A stretch of 64,000 bases of DNA from Fragilariopsis cylindrus CCMP1102. Taxonomy: Eukaryota; Bacillariophyta; Bacillariophyceae; Bacillariales; Bacillariaceae. The notes under the pieces were generated by a model. It was not told where the DNA came from and did not search any database. It was given only the letters and a program-made list of their open reading frames with translations. This document shows, piece after piece, positions 20,180 through 32,704 of this stretch (position 1 is the first letter of the stretch; each line of letters opens with the position of its first letter). The stretch is taken from contig FMBT01000293.1 in the NCBI GenBank assembly GCA_900095095.1, positions 1-64,000 on the forward strand, given 5' to 3'. A program made the translations under genes and the position numbers.

Positions 20180-22981
20180 ATGCAGAATTCATTATCGGCA
20201 TTTGTCGTTGCCGTTCTTTTAAATTCCACTCCTTGTGTCGAAGGATTCCATCAAAGACAACCATGGGGTACAACATCAACACTATCATCGAAAAGAGTTG
20301 ATTCTACGACATCTTTAAAAGATTCCTCAGAATATTTTACGATCGAAAAGGATAATAGTGGTTATAGTGACGTACATAGATTGATCATTCATAAACTTCC
20401 CGGACAAAAGGAAGGTGCCGATGATCCAATTGTAATAGAATCGGGTAAGATCGGTCGTCAGGCTGCTGGTGCCGTTACGTTGACACGAGGTGAAACAGTT
20501 CTGTACTCAACTGCATCCCGTGATGAGAAACCAAAAGATGGCCTTGATTTCATACCATTAAGTGTGGACCATCAGGAAAGATTTTCTTCAGTTGGATTAA
20601 CGTCTGGTGGATACAACAAGAGGGATGGTCGTCCAGCAGAACACGAAGTTTTGACGTGTCGATTAATTGATAGGCCACTCCGTCCGTTGATTGCCGCTGG
20701 ATGGCGTCATGAAACTCAATTATTGTCATGGGTATTAAGTTATGATGGTATACATAGTACTGATCCCATGGCCATAATTGCATCATCAACAGCTATGTAT
20801 ATTAGTGATATCCCACTATCGAAGCCTGTTGCCGCAGCAATGGTTGGATATGACAGAGAAAATGACGAATTAATATTGAATCCCACCCACGAGGAAATGG
20901 AAAAGTCATCATTGCAGCTAATTGTGGCAGGAACAAAGGAGGGAGTACTAATGGTCGAGGGTGCTGCAGATTTCTTACCGGAAGCAATTATGGTAAAAGC
21001 TGTTAAGTTCGGACATGATGCGATTGTAACAATATGCGAAGCGGTTGAAGAATTTGGTAAAGTCGCTGGGAAAGAAAAGAATCTTTCGACACTAAGCAAT
21101 CCGCCGGAGGGACTTCAAGAAAAAGTCGATGAACTCGCGACAGAAAAGGTAGATGCTGCATTCGCAGCGGGTGGAACAAAGACGACACAGGGTCCTGTGC
21201 TGAAAATAGTTAAAAAAGAATTGATAGCAACTTTAACTGAGGACAGCGACGAATACACTGCGGCGGACATTAGTTCAGCCCTTAAGGATCTTTTGTGTCG
21301 TAGAATGTTTATTCGAGCAAAAGAAACAGGAAAACGTTGTGACGGTCGAGAATTAACTGAAATTCGTCAGCTAACTATGGAAGCTGGATTTTTGCCCAGA
21401 ACGCACGGTTCTGCGTTATTCACAAGAGGAGAGACACAAGTAGTCGCAACATCTGTAAGTAATGAAGGGACCCAACTTGAAATTTCATTTTTATTTTCAT
21501 TTAAAAACCCATCGGAATGAATGAAGTGAAAAACTAACTTCATCGTTCCCTTTGTACATAACCTCTGCCTTGTTCTAAAAAAACTTAATGATTTGATTCT
21601 TTTCGTAGACTTTGGGAGGTTCCGGGATGAGACAAAAGATTGACACAATTACGGGCACCAATGTGAAGCGATTCTACCTACAGTACACATTTCCACCATC
21701 ATGTGTCGGAGAAACGGGTAGAACAGGAGCTCCCGGACGGCGTGAAGTCGGTCACGGAAATCTAGCAGAACGGTAAGAAAATTCTTATACTTACTTTTAG
21801 TCACTTGATAGCGTAATAATAACTTCACGAGGTGTTTCTAACTTTAAACCATTTTTCAATTTTTTTCTTTCATTTTCTACCCAAGTGCACTCATTCCTAC
21901 CTTACCAACAGAAGAAGAATTCCCATACACAATTCGTGTGGAAGCGTTGGTTACTGAATCCCACGGATCGTCGTCGATGGCGAGTGTCTGCGGTGGATGT
22001 TTAGCACTAATGGATGCTGGTATACCAATTAAAAGTCCTGTTGCTGGTATTGCTATGGGTATGCTTTTGGGAGATAGGGAAGAAGTTTCCGATGATAACG
22101 CTATTATTCTTTCCGACATCTTGGGTACCGAGGATGCGTTGGGAACAATGGATTTCAAAGTCGCCGGTGATCGTAATGGTATCACAACATTTCAACTGGA
22201 TATTAAGTGCGAGGGTCTGAGCCTAAAAACAATGGATCGCGCGCTTGAACAAGCAAGGGTAGGTAGATTGCATATACTTGATGCGATGGACGCAGTACTT
22301 TCAGAACCGAGAAAAGTGCTCCCTGAAACAGTACCGAAGTTAGCAACGTTCAGTGTTGCCCCAGATCTAATTGGAAAAATTATCGGTCCAGGCGGGAAAC
22401 AAATACGGGCTATTATTGAAGACTATGAACTGACGGATATGAATGTGAACGATGATGGTAAGGTTCAAATTTCTTCATTCAAAGATGATAAATTGAAAGA
22501 AGCAGAGGAATTCGTCAAGAAGTTAGTCACCAGTGGTCCTCCCGGCAGAGGAGGTGGAGGTAAAAGAGAAGAAAGACCGAAGTACACAGGCCCAGAGCCA
22601 GTCGAAGGTGAAGTGTACAAAGGAGTAATTACAGGAGTCCATCAATTTGGAGTATTCCTTGAATTTATGCCGGCAGCTGAAGATGGGTCCTACCCAGCCT
22701 TAGAAGGGCTCTGTCATGTCTCAGAGCTTGCTACGGACAGAGTCAGAAATTGCGAAGGGTTTGTGAAAGCCATGGATAAAGAAGGGTTCGACGTTGTATA
22801 TTTGGGCATTAATAAAACAGGTAAAAGACAATTAAGTCGGAAGGCAGTATCAGGGAACAAAGGAGGAAATAAACCTACTACCCAAGCAGCACCATCGGAG
22901 CCGGTAGCAGCTGTAGCAGTTATGTCAGACGATGAACTAGATGTAATCACTAAGGCTATTGAAGGAGTACAAGACTCTTAA
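20180..22981 (+). CDS. PNP: Polynucleotide phosphorylase, organellar (plastid-type presequence)
   Basis: Three exons: 20180-21454, 21609-21772 and 21886-22981 (introns 154 and 113 bp), 844 aa, all in frame. PNPase degrades RNA 3'-5' using phosphate and can add tails. Order: a presequence with a hydrophobic stretch and [11 protein letters not shown] (plastid-like Phe site); first RNase PH domain ~70-280 ([27 protein letters not shown]); helical linker; second RNase PH domain ~345-600 ([58 protein letters not shown] with the catalytic Asp region); KH domain ([17 protein letters not shown]); S1 domain ([20 protein letters not shown]). A Gly-rich patch separates KH and S1. Length and domain set are normal for the family. 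Confidence 0.97.
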
Positions 22982-23429
22982 TTAAAATAATGACTTGATT
23001 TCAAATATAAAAACTCGCCCCTTCCTCTTATTACTTATGTGTGTACTTGTGTGTATAGATTTGGACATAAAGGTTGAAGCACTCTATATTTTAACCAATT
23101 TATATATATGTATATTTATTCTGTACTCTTCCACACGGGACTCGTCGAGTGTTAGTCCCGTCTCTATTCTCTAATGTAAAGTTAAGGGTGTAGAGGGAAA
23201 CTCTCACGAAAAAACGAAAAACATTATTTCACGAAAGCAAATAATAAAAGACTTTTATTACTTGAAAATTATCGTTTGTCAACAACAGTTTGACTTGTAT
23301 TGTATCTTGTATATATCTGTCTCAAGCATTCTAGTTTCATCTACGTTAATAACATTGTGGTGTTTTGAAGTAGAAGCAGTTGTATATTTGAACTGATCGA
23401 ACAGTCACTCCATAACGAAAATCGGCACG
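22982..23429. other. Intergenic region
   Basis: 448 bp, AT-rich, with an imperfect GGGACTCG/AGTCCCG inverted pair near 23139-23161 that could form a small hairpin. Nothing else recognised. Confidence 0.5.
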
Positions 23430-24565
23430 ATGCGGACGGTTAATAATACTAATAATGATAAACGTCAACTCCTACTTTGGTCAACGATATGTCTGTTAGT
23501 AATAATTCTTTCTGAAAATATAGCCATTGTGAAGGGATATCCAATGATGGTGGAAGTTGCTGAGAATTCCGAAAGGGTTAGTGATTTTTGATATATTGGT
23601 TAATTGGTGTATCGTAGTGTGTGTTTGGTATATCATTATTCCTGTTACTGCTGCCTTGGGTCATCGTATTAATGCACTCATAATTGTCACTGACCACGTT
23701 CTCTCTCTGTTTCTCAACCGCGTTTCTCATATTCCACAAATCTGCTCTCTACACAATACAATCATACTGTATTAATCAACAGTGCATCCGCTTAAATGTC
23801 CCAGAAGACGATGATGCACATATGGTTTTTTTGGCCCTTCCTTCTCCAACATCCATCGAGGCTGATAAAAAAACACCCAAGTGGATACAAAATTATAATC
23901 CCTTAGAGAGTCACTTTTTGGGTCAAATGCAGGAACTGACGAAACGTAGAACCGAAACTTCTGGTCTTCTTCGAAAGTTCCCCGTCAAGCCTTCATCGGA
24001 CATTCAGTCATCAATGGATAACTTTTTGGAATCATTTGATGGTACACTTGCATCTGGGGTTAAGGTCAAGATGACAAACCCCAAATCAACATCATCTCAA
24101 AACATGGACTCGTATTGGTTTACTCCACTAGTTGTCAATCATATTCGTAGTACGTTGAGGAATCGGGAAAAAGATAAGAGAGGAAAGAGCCCATTGGAGG
24201 GATATATGGCATGTTTTACCAACAACAACGCTGACTTCGCAGTAAATATCGTTTTGGATTCAGTATTAACGAGTGAGGGTCCAGCGTTTGATGATGACGA
24301 AAATGCTAGTGAGGATGTAAACTTTCAAGGGCATCACTTAACACCATTGGCTGAACAACTCGATCAAAGTCTTACAGCTGCCAAGACAGTCATAAATGAA
24401 ATGAATTTTATGGAACGCAGAGAACAACGAATGCGTGCCACGGCCGATAGTATCAATTCAAGAGTTCGATACTTTTCTTATATATCCGTGGGGGTACTGT
24501 TGGTAGTTACCTACCTACAGGTTTCGTATTTGAAGCGTTACTTTCGAAAAAAGAAGCTCTTGTAG
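23430..24565 (+). CDS. p24/TMED (emp24-GOLD) family cargo receptor
   Basis: Exon 1 is 23430-23576, the GT-AG intron is 23577-23782 (206 bp), and exon 2 is 23783-24565; 309 aa. A signal peptide (LLWSTICLLVIILSENI) opens the protein. A GOLD-like lumenal domain begins MMVEVAENSERCIRLNVPED, with one Cys in each half (C50 and the one in YMACFTNNNADF) that would form the family disulphide. A coiled-coil-like region follows (FMERREQRMRATADSIN), then a single TM (YISVGVLLVVTYLQVSYL), then a short cytosolic tail YFRKKKLL with a dilysine-type signal. This layout fits cargo sorting in COPI/COPII vesicles between ER and Golgi. The lumenal part is longer than the usual ~200-aa protein because of an inserted segment. 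Confidence 0.85.
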
Positions 24566-24832
24566 GCGATAAACGTTCAATCATCAATATCATTCGTACC
24601 ATTAGTAATTTACTAGAAGAAAACCTAAATTAAAACATTGCCGTAATCAATTTGACAGTGGACGACGTATACACAGTTGTATCTTCACCTTTTTTTTTGA
24701 TACTAGATCTATATCGTATATCCGTTGTCTTGATGGGGTATCATACCACAAGGACAGCACAACCAACTTCTTTCATATTCAAAAAATGTAATGCACAAAT
24801 AATAATAGTGCCTACTCAATACTCTTCACTAA

Positions 24833-24861
24833 CCCCCCCCCCCCCCCCCACACACACACAA
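24833..24861. repeat. C17 homopolymer followed by (CA)n
   Basis: Seventeen consecutive C followed by about six CA units. Such a run is a likely place for sequencing length errors. Confidence 0.95.
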
Positions 24862-25429
24862 ACATAATCGATATGAAGCGTTCTTGACGTAACAGCATGG
24901 AAAATTGTACATGTTCCATGTTTTATGAAGATTTGTTACAAAATTACCTTTCTGGTTCTGGAATAAAATTGAAATATGACTCTGTAGTACTATTTTTGCA
25001 CTTCAAAAGAAGATTCAATACTATGATGGGACCAAACCAAAACACTTTTTCTGCTGCTCCTTGACGATTAAGCCCATCCAATGCTTTAAAAACTGGGTCT
25101 TGGTGGATGTCTAGCTGATTTTATATAAAATTTGAAAGAAATGAAAAGATTTTGATCTAGTTAGTTGCTGGATGACAGGCTTATAGGTCATAATCATCAC
25201 AAGAGATGTTATACTTCTCACTTTCTCCCCCAATTTGAATGATGTTGTCTGTATTCTTAAATTGGAGCAGCATATTGATACAGCAATTTCACCAAAGCAA
25301 ATAAGTACCACATCATGCTGGCGAGCTAACACACTCTTTTTCGTCATACCCTTTTCTCTCTTCTTATCCTGCTATTTTTTGTTTTATTCAGGTTCCTTTT
25401 CTATGATGTATTGTGTGCTGTGCTGTTGC

Positions 25430-25488
25430 ATTGCTATTGCTATTGCCATTGCCATTGCCATTGTCATTGCCATTGTCATTGATATTGT
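25430..25488. repeat. Imperfect ATTGCY hexamer repeat
   Basis: About nine copies of ATTGCT/ATTGCC/ATTGTC/ATTGAT. The open frame across it (Ile-Ala repeats) mirrors the repeat and is not taken as a gene. Confidence 0.85.
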
Positions 25489-25887
25489 TGTTCAGGTACA
25501 ATTGATACTTATTAAGTTGGTCAATACTAGCTTTAACTACAGCAATCAATTTTTTTACATCCTTGTACTGTACTAGTTTTAATAGAAATGAGGGTCTTCA
25601 GAGAAAATTTGGCTAGTTTCGCTCAATTTTTCTGCGATACTATATTACGATCCGTTGAGCACGCGCTTTTGTTGGCTTTCTCTGTTTTTCGTTCCAATCC
25701 TCGATTGATTCGATTATTCATCGATCATGCATCGACACACATTGTTCCAAAACATCCAAAAGGAGGAAGAAATTAACATACAGTAGCAGTATAAGACCCT
25801 ATTCATATACACTATGATCGCCGTTAAGTAGAGGTGCTTCATCGTAATGCAATAGAGAGCAACGACTACGCATAAAGTGAATCAACC

Positions 25888-27704
25888 ATGCAGTCAATCA
25901 ATCAGCCGAATAATACTATGTCCAATTCACCGAAGAAAAACAACTTTTTGAAGGGTTTGACGTCGTTGGATACCACTGCCGCTTCTACTGCTTACGAGAA
26001 TCTATTACTGACCCCAATCAATGAAGTACGTCATGCATTTACAACGACAGGAGAAGCAATCTCACATCATACCGGTGAATTCTTACTGCGTTCTTCGCCA
26101 CTAAAGTCATCCCCGACAAAATGGATGATGCATCACCCTGCGAAAGAAGAACAAGACGACGAAAAGAAACAAGAAGAGGAATTCTTCATAGAAGAACGAC
26201 TAACTTCGACTTGGTCTCGGGCGGTTGATATCTGCCCTCGTTTTGATGGCACGGGAATAGAACTTGTTGTTGACGATCGTGCTGATCGTGCTGCGATCAA
26301 AGAGGAGGATACAGTTATCAAATTAGAATCTCCTCATATAAGAGGATCACTCCTAATGTTTGACCCAATAGCAGCAGCAGCAGAAGACGACGAAATTATC
26401 TGTATGGATATAAAAGTACTACAGGGAAAGAATCTACCATTCGACAATACGAAAATACGCATCGGTATACTGAACTCGGAAGGTGGGGCTGTTGACCAGA
26501 TAGTCGGATGCACTCCTTCTAGTGAAGGATCACCTGATCCAAGGAATCCTATCTGGGGATCTCTGATCAATTCGTGGTCGTTCTCGGGGAATCGTTCGAC
26601 GAAATTTCTTTTTACTCTACTAGTAGACGAAGCAACCGAACAAGGAGTTAAAAATAATAAAGAAAAAGCTCTGTTGAAGAGGAAACCTCGTATTTGTGCA
26701 AAGGTCTCTGCTGCCGATCTGTTAATGAAACGCAACCCTAATTTCTGGATAATACTAAAAGATCATAGTGAGACTACTTCCATAATTGAATGTGGCCGAA
26801 TTCAGATTCGTCTCAATAAACCTACAGAAGCGACATTGCATGAACAAGAAAATTGCTTCCGGATCACACCTGGCCCATCAATGCCTAGGATGCAAAGTTA
26901 TGCTGTTCGAAAGATGGCAATGTATTCATGTTCACCCGTTACGTTGAATGTATACGATGTATCCAATAATCCTAAAATAGAGACAATTAATAATACAATG
27001 AAATCAATTGGGTATGGTGGGATATTCCACGCTGCAATAGAGATTCATGGAAAGAATATTCATTTGGTGGAACGATGAACAAAAAATCAAATGTTTCGGG
27101 TATATTTCCATGCCAGCCCAAGCAGTGTCCTATGCACCATTACCGGGAATCAGTCTTTCTTGGAGATTGTGAACTTGATACTGAACAAGTTCTAAGTATC
27201 CTAAAGGTCCTTCGACCAAAGTGGATGGCAAGATCGTACAATGTTTTCAGAAAGAATTGCGCTTTCTTTAGTCGTGAATTCGCAATCGAATTAGGTGTCG
27301 GGGATCTACCAGAATGGGTATATACTTTAGCTACAACAGCGGAATCGATTGAGCCATATCTGAAGTCACTTGACGCGTATCTGAAAAATCGAACAAAGAC
27401 TGCATCCGATACAAGTACTAAACCACAACAGGCAACAACAACAACAACAACAGGAGCAAGCACGACTAAACAAAACACAGCCACGCAGGTACCAACCAAA
27501 AAAGCCGCTGATATGAAGATGAAGGTAGATGTCGAAACTGATGATCATATGGAGGCTCATTGTGTTGCAAAGAACACACAAGAAGCACTTTTTGATCATG
27601 CAATGGCTGCCAAAATCCAGAGAAGTTTCAGAAACGTTAAATCAAAGCGTGCTTCTATGCATCGTTCAGAAACGCTTCGTCAAATACAACTCCAGGAGGT
27701 ATGA
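25888..27704 (+). CDS. C2-like / PPPDE (DeSI-type) peptidase / IQ-motif protein
   Basis: About 605 aa. The N-terminal ~130 residues are unassigned. Residues ~170-300 resemble a C2 fold (ICMDIKVLQGKNLPFDN, then NPIWGSLINSWSF). A PPPDE (DUF862) papain-like domain follows: VTLNVYDVSNNP, GIFHAAIEIHGK with the catalytic His, EYSFGGT, SVFLGDCELDTEQVLSIL, and YNVFRKNCAFFSREF with the catalytic Cys, then LPEWVYTLA. PPPDE enzymes are deSUMOylating, deubiquitinating or depalmitoylating hydrolases. The tail has a Thr-rich linker and an IQ-like calmodulin-binding motif (AAKIQRSFRNVKSKR). The frame changes near 27049-27054 by one missing base, between the catalytic His and Cys; both halves are otherwise well conserved, which favours an assembly deletion. 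C2 and IQ modules suggest calcium control (inference). Confidence 0.82.
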
Positions 27705-28027
27705 AATTAACATATCCGATTATATATATGTATATATATATATATATATTCACAGCGAACGGACAACATTTTTGTTGTTGTTGATCTAGAGTAAAAATCG
27801 TAGCATTGTAATTAGAACTTTTAATCTTTGCATTAATATATATTGAACTTTAGTAAATTAAGTTATATAAAATTGACCAATAGCCGAAACTGAATTACTT
27901 GACTGACGAATCGTTGTAGTTGACATGGCTGACTGAACAACTACGGAAGTGAAAAATTATATAAATTGACGAGACGGTTCATACATACATAAAAAAGCCA
28001 AGCGTCCTTTCGCCTTTTTTTTTTGAT
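27705..28027. other. Convergent spacer with short TA tract
   Basis: 323 bp between convergent genes, with a TA-rich tract near 27722-27750. Nothing else recognised. Confidence 0.55.
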
Positions 28028-30030
28028 TTAGTCAATGCGAGCCTTCTTTTCAGGTCGGGAAGATATAGCTTCTTGGAGTTGCGCGAGGTTGCTCTCAAAG
28101 CGATGTTCTAAGCTCATGTGATTCTCAGGACCAAGACCTAAGCATGCTCGCAGAACATTAATAATAGCCTGTCGCTGCGTGAATAAGGCGTTAACCACAG
28201 GTGCACCATTCGGAACGAGTGGAGCTTTCAGCATGTATGACAAGAGAGAAAGTACTGGATGGAATTGTTCCCATTCGCTTTCACCTTCCTTTTTGACGGA
28301 AATTCGGTCACATAGTTCAGCCAAAATTACGAGGTCATATATTAATGGAGTAGCAAGTAGGGAGTCTTCGCATGTATTATGCATCGAAATGGTATTCACT
28401 CCTCCCATAAAGATCTCTGACGTATACTCATCCAAGGCACGCTTCGAATCACCGACATATGGAACATGTTTAATAACAACGACGTGATCAGGATGTTCGT
28501 CTTCTTCAAATAGGATACGATTTGATTCCACCATATCGTCTACAACATTAGACTTGGAAATTTCTTTGCTTCGAAATTGTGATGGTGCACTCAAATTTTT
28601 CCCATCATTGTTCCCCAAGTGATTGTACGATACAATTGAAACAGGTTTGATACCAGCACCGACCAGAAAGTCTACCAGGACACTCTTCATTTTTGTTTGT
28701 CCACTCTTGAAATCATCTCCAGCAATAAATACCTTCTTATGACGTGCTAGATCAACGACACCTGGAACAAAGGTATTTTGTGGCGATCCATTGATAAATG
28801 TGCATCCTTCTAGAATAGAGGCAACCGCAAATATAGTAGACGCACTAATTTCTGCCTCATCACGTTGGATGGAATGCAGCATATTCTCTTTCGTGTCATT
28901 AACTCCTCTTCGACGCAAGCGAATCGTTCGGTATTAGCCGTCCACAACAATATAACCTTGTCAAGTTGATGCTTAGCCTTAAAGTCCGAGATATCCTTTC
29001 GGATGTGCTCCATTTGCTCTTGCTTTGTTCCAGTCAATACATGATCAGCACGTTCACTTTGATTGGCAGCAATAAAGTCAGGAAAGTAAACACTTGGCAA
29101 TGGTACAATGTCCTTCATGTTTTCGTACAGTTTCTGTTGAAGATCCCAATCTAAGACTTTTGACCGTCTCATGGCATCACCAAGATTCATACTGTTGATA
29201 TCCCATCCACCCCATACAACCTGACTCGGGTCGACCATTGGGAGCATATTTTTCATAGGAGTAAAAACTGAGTTACCCCTTGCATCATTCCCAAGCTTAA
29301 CAGTCGATGACATCATCACAGAACCCCAATAATTCGACTTTTTCTCTCCTTCCTTAGTGTTCCAAGTCATACCAAGTTTGTTGGCAATCGCACCAGCGAT
29401 ACAAGTACTGGAATTATAGAATTGAAAAAAATTAAGATGACAAGATAATATGCATAAATTAACAACGAAACAGACGAAACGACGACAAAACAAATTCAAC
29501 GTCGACATGTACATTTTACGAAATCAAATATACATTATTTTATGTCGTGGCGAATAATACTGCACTTACCACCCGTTGTTACCACCAAGACCAACTAACA
29601 TAACACCAACCTAATTGAAGTGAAAAAAAATATACAGAACATTTAAAAATGAAATGAATTTAGGTCAACAGGTCGACAAAAAGGAACCAACGTCGTAGTT
29701 TCTTATGTCTTTTAACTTACCTTTGGAACAGCGCGTTCAGTCTTAAACTGCATTTTAGTTTCAACAGGGATGACAACGTTGCCTTCTACAAGCGTACTTT
29801 CATACCTTGAAAAAGAGAAATAAAAGAGAGAGAGAGAGAGTGTGTTGCAGAGTTTGTTAGAAAATAGATTCATCAGTAGAACACAAACACAACATCGAAG
29901 AAATCGATTCGCTGACGTGTATTACTAGAATTACTTACTTAAAATCGGAGATAATGGTATCTTCAGTATACTTGCACTTATCTGACCTAACAGTAAAGAT
30001 TTCGTTTAAGTTGCTCGTTGAACTACTCAT
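28028..30030 (-). CDS. INO1: Inositol-3-phosphate synthase (MIPS)
   Basis: Four exons on the minus strand: 30030-29939, 29805-29721, 29610-29570 (only 41 nt) and 29407-28028; about 532 aa. It converts glucose-6-phosphate to inositol-3-phosphate using NAD, the first step of inositol lipid and phytate synthesis, in the cytosol. The NAD loop is [13 protein letters not shown] and spans the micro-exon. Other hallmarks: [80 protein letters not shown] and [15 protein letters not shown]. The frame changes near 28905-28912 by one missing base, exactly between TANTERF and GVNDTKENM, which are contiguous in the family. An assembly deletion is the likely explanation. Confidence 0.95.
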
Positions 30031-30679
30031 TTTAGACTATTCTTTTTCGGTATGATGTTTTGTAAAATTAAATTGTGATACTGTAGTATCGTTGTGCCTT
30101 TTTTTTTTCGGTTCGGATTTCGGATGGAGTTCGTCTTTGGTTTTTGTGTTTCTATATTATGCGTCAAAAACACCGTGACTCAAGAAATTCTCTGTAATTC
30201 GTGTGTAACGTTAATTGTCACTGTTAGGGAATTTGATATTTAAATTTTGCTTGCTTTCTTGTCAGGCTATGACGAAGATCTACTAATAGCTGGTGCATAA
30301 AAAGTTAAGATGATCAAGATTCCGAATTCCAAAATCCAAAATACGAAGGACTAGGAACGCCTACCCTGCCTGAGACACATGATTCGTGCGCGATTCAAAT
30401 TCAACAGATTCTCTCTTGCTCAAAACCATGGTGATCGTGGACGAGAAGGATTCGCCGTCGTATTTGCTACTGTAGTAAACTATATCACGTCGATATAGAG
30501 TAGAAGTAAGTTAGGCATTTCTTGAAAAAAGAATTTTAGATGTTTTTATAACTGAAACAACTTGACACTTGACAATCAATATTAACAAACCCTCTCGAAA
30601 ATCCTCCTGCGAACAACAAAGTTATCAACTTAACAACTAATTATTAGATTACATTCGACGAAAGGAAAATAATTGAAAT
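30031..30679. other. Divergent promoter region
   Basis: 649 bp between INO1 and a membrane-protein gene. No recognisable feature. Confidence 0.6.
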
Positions 30680-31894
30680 ATGAGCATCGATGAACCATTC
30701 GAATACTTGACCTTTGGTGGTACCTTTGGTCGTACATTTGGATTGATGATTGATCGATTCGATTTATTTATGGCAATTTCAACTGTCGTTTTTATCCCGT
30801 TTGTGGTATTATATTTGACATCTATTATTTTTGCGGCTTCGGTAATAATCAGAGAAGATGAAATTCCTGATTTTCATCCAAAACATCTAGCGATCTTGAT
30901 ATTTGTTTTCGCCATGCAGTTTCTCCTGTACGATGTTTCATCCGTAGTTGGACAGGGTGCTGTAACTCATGCAGTTGCTCAAATTTACATCGGTCAACGC
31001 CCTACTTGGCTCAATTGCCTTAAAAAGGGTTGGAAAAAGAAATGGGTACTTGTCTGTTCTAGTCTCATTGTGTACGGATCACTAATGTTGTCCTTGATCC
31101 CAATGTTGATTATTATATCATTTACTGCCTTCAATCCAAATGGTTTTACAATTGCTCTTTCTGTTATGACAGGAATCGCCTATTTAGGCGGGGCATTCGG
31201 ATTCGGATATCTTGGTGTCATCTTAACAAGTCCTGCTATTATGGTGGAAGGTTTCACCAGCCCAATAAAAGGAATCCAACGTTCTTGGGAGCTGGCAACT
31301 GGATCTAGATGCTACTTATTTTGTACTCTATTTTGTTTTTGGTTCTTGAACCAATTGATAGTTCGTCTTCTCCACAACATGTTTGTGTCTGGAAATATCA
31401 TGGATGCCATGTTTTCAATTGTCGGTATCGTTATGTCCGTCGTTCCTGTTCTTATTTACTTCCCATTGCACTCCATGTAAGTTTTCATCTGTTGAATACA
31501 TAGTAGCTACACAGAGAAGAGAAGGCTTTGATGTCCTTTTTTATTATTATTTTAATTCACTTTGTATGTATTTCATTTCCAACTTGCTCAAAACTATACA
31601 ACTTACGATTTTCTTGTTCTATTTTTTTTGTTTTCATTTGGAATACGATACCGTAGACTTGAAACGGTTCTATATTTAAATTTGAGAATTGGAAGAGAAT
31701 CAATGAATCATCAAGTTTTATCAGGAGATTTGATGAATGACGCTGCACCTGCATCAAGATTCCGCACTGATGACGACCCAGGTGCCCCAACTATGTCCCA
31801 GGAATCAATGGTCGGCGATTATCGACATGTTGCACTGATGGATGACGAAGATAGTATCCCTCTTCAGGAGGTGAAGCAAAATCCGATCGTATAG
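30680..31894 (+). CDS. Multipass membrane protein of unknown function
   Basis: Exon 1 is 30680-31476, the intron is 31477-31656 (180 bp), and exon 2 is 31657-31894; 344 aa. About six hydrophobic segments are visible (VVFIPFVVLYLTSIIF, LAILIFVFAMQFLLYDV, VCSSLIVYGSLMLSLIPMLI, a Gly-rich one near 165-190, LFCTLFCFWFLNQL, IVGIVMSVVPVLIYFPL). Conserved-looking loops are GQGAVTHAVAQIYIGQRPTW, with the following KKGWKKKW, and SPAIMVEGFTSPIKGIQRSW, a layout reminiscent of glycerophosphoryl-diester-phosphodiesterase-type membrane domains. The splice joins LHSI to LETVLYLNLRI. The C-terminus is acidic and cytosolic-looking (DDEDSIPLQEV). I do not recognise the family. Confidence 0.75.
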
Positions 31895-32704
31895 ATATTT
31901 GAAGAGAATGAAGAATGAATGAATTAATCTGAATTAAATACCACCAAACACTAAAAATGACCTATATATCGAGGAATGTTTATAAATATCTTCTGGAGTT
32001 AGTAACGAAGAATAAAAACCATACCAACTTTTTTAATGTGTGTGTTTCTATTATATTATGGGGACCTATACTTTTGTATTCTAAAATGGTGCAACCAAGC
32101 TAGAAACTACATATTAATACGGTAATTAAACTTTTCACTAAAAGTTTCTGGTCAAGTTTTAGCAAAAATTATATATTATACTCAATGGGCCTGTAGAAAT
32201 TTTGATGACAAAAATGCTAGAAATTGACAGTTTTACGTATAGTAACACAATATGTCCTACCATTTGTTGACATGATTTCTTCTTCTTCTGCCTTCTGGTT
32301 GGGAAATACTATATAGTTGTTGTACAATTGTATCTCATACCTACAGTACTATGTACGTATGTAAATATAGTTGTCGTTGTGCGTTTCTTACTGTATGATA
32401 TGGTCAGTCCTTGGTCAGTCATTCACTAGTTACTCGTGTCTTGCAAAAGACACCTCTCCAGATGCTAAAATAAGATTTGAAAATGATTGGATCGCGATCC
32501 TTTTAAGTTTTACCTGATGATGTCGTCGCTACCCTGCATTTTCGACAGACAACACATTTTTGTTTTTTTTTGAGAATTCTTGTTGAAATACATCTGAAGT
32601 ATTATATAATATTATCATTTGCAATCGGCGCTATCATTATAATAACCACCAGTGCAATATATACCCCCCTAGGACCGACCTCATATTTTTCTTAACAAGC
32701 AACG
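31895..32704. other. Intergenic region
   Basis: 810 bp, AT-rich. No gene, RNA or repeat recognised. Confidence 0.6.

Larger units (their letters stand above)
24566..25887. other. Intergenic region with C-run and ATTGCC repeat
   Basis: 1.3 kb without a convincing gene. On the minus strand around 25100-24950 a short stretch reads like coding sequence (DIHQDPVFKALDGLNRQGA), but it is flanked by stops; I cannot assign it. A plus-strand open frame at 25588-25776 is short and unsupported. Confidence 0.5.

Noticed and set aside
23557-23775. Open frame between the two p24 exons
   Set aside because: It lies in the intron of the p24 gene; the splice joining SER to CIRLNVPED explains the region better.
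25235-25576. 113-codon open frame with Ile-Ala repeats
   Set aside because: It follows the ATTGCC hexamer repeat and lacks any other support.
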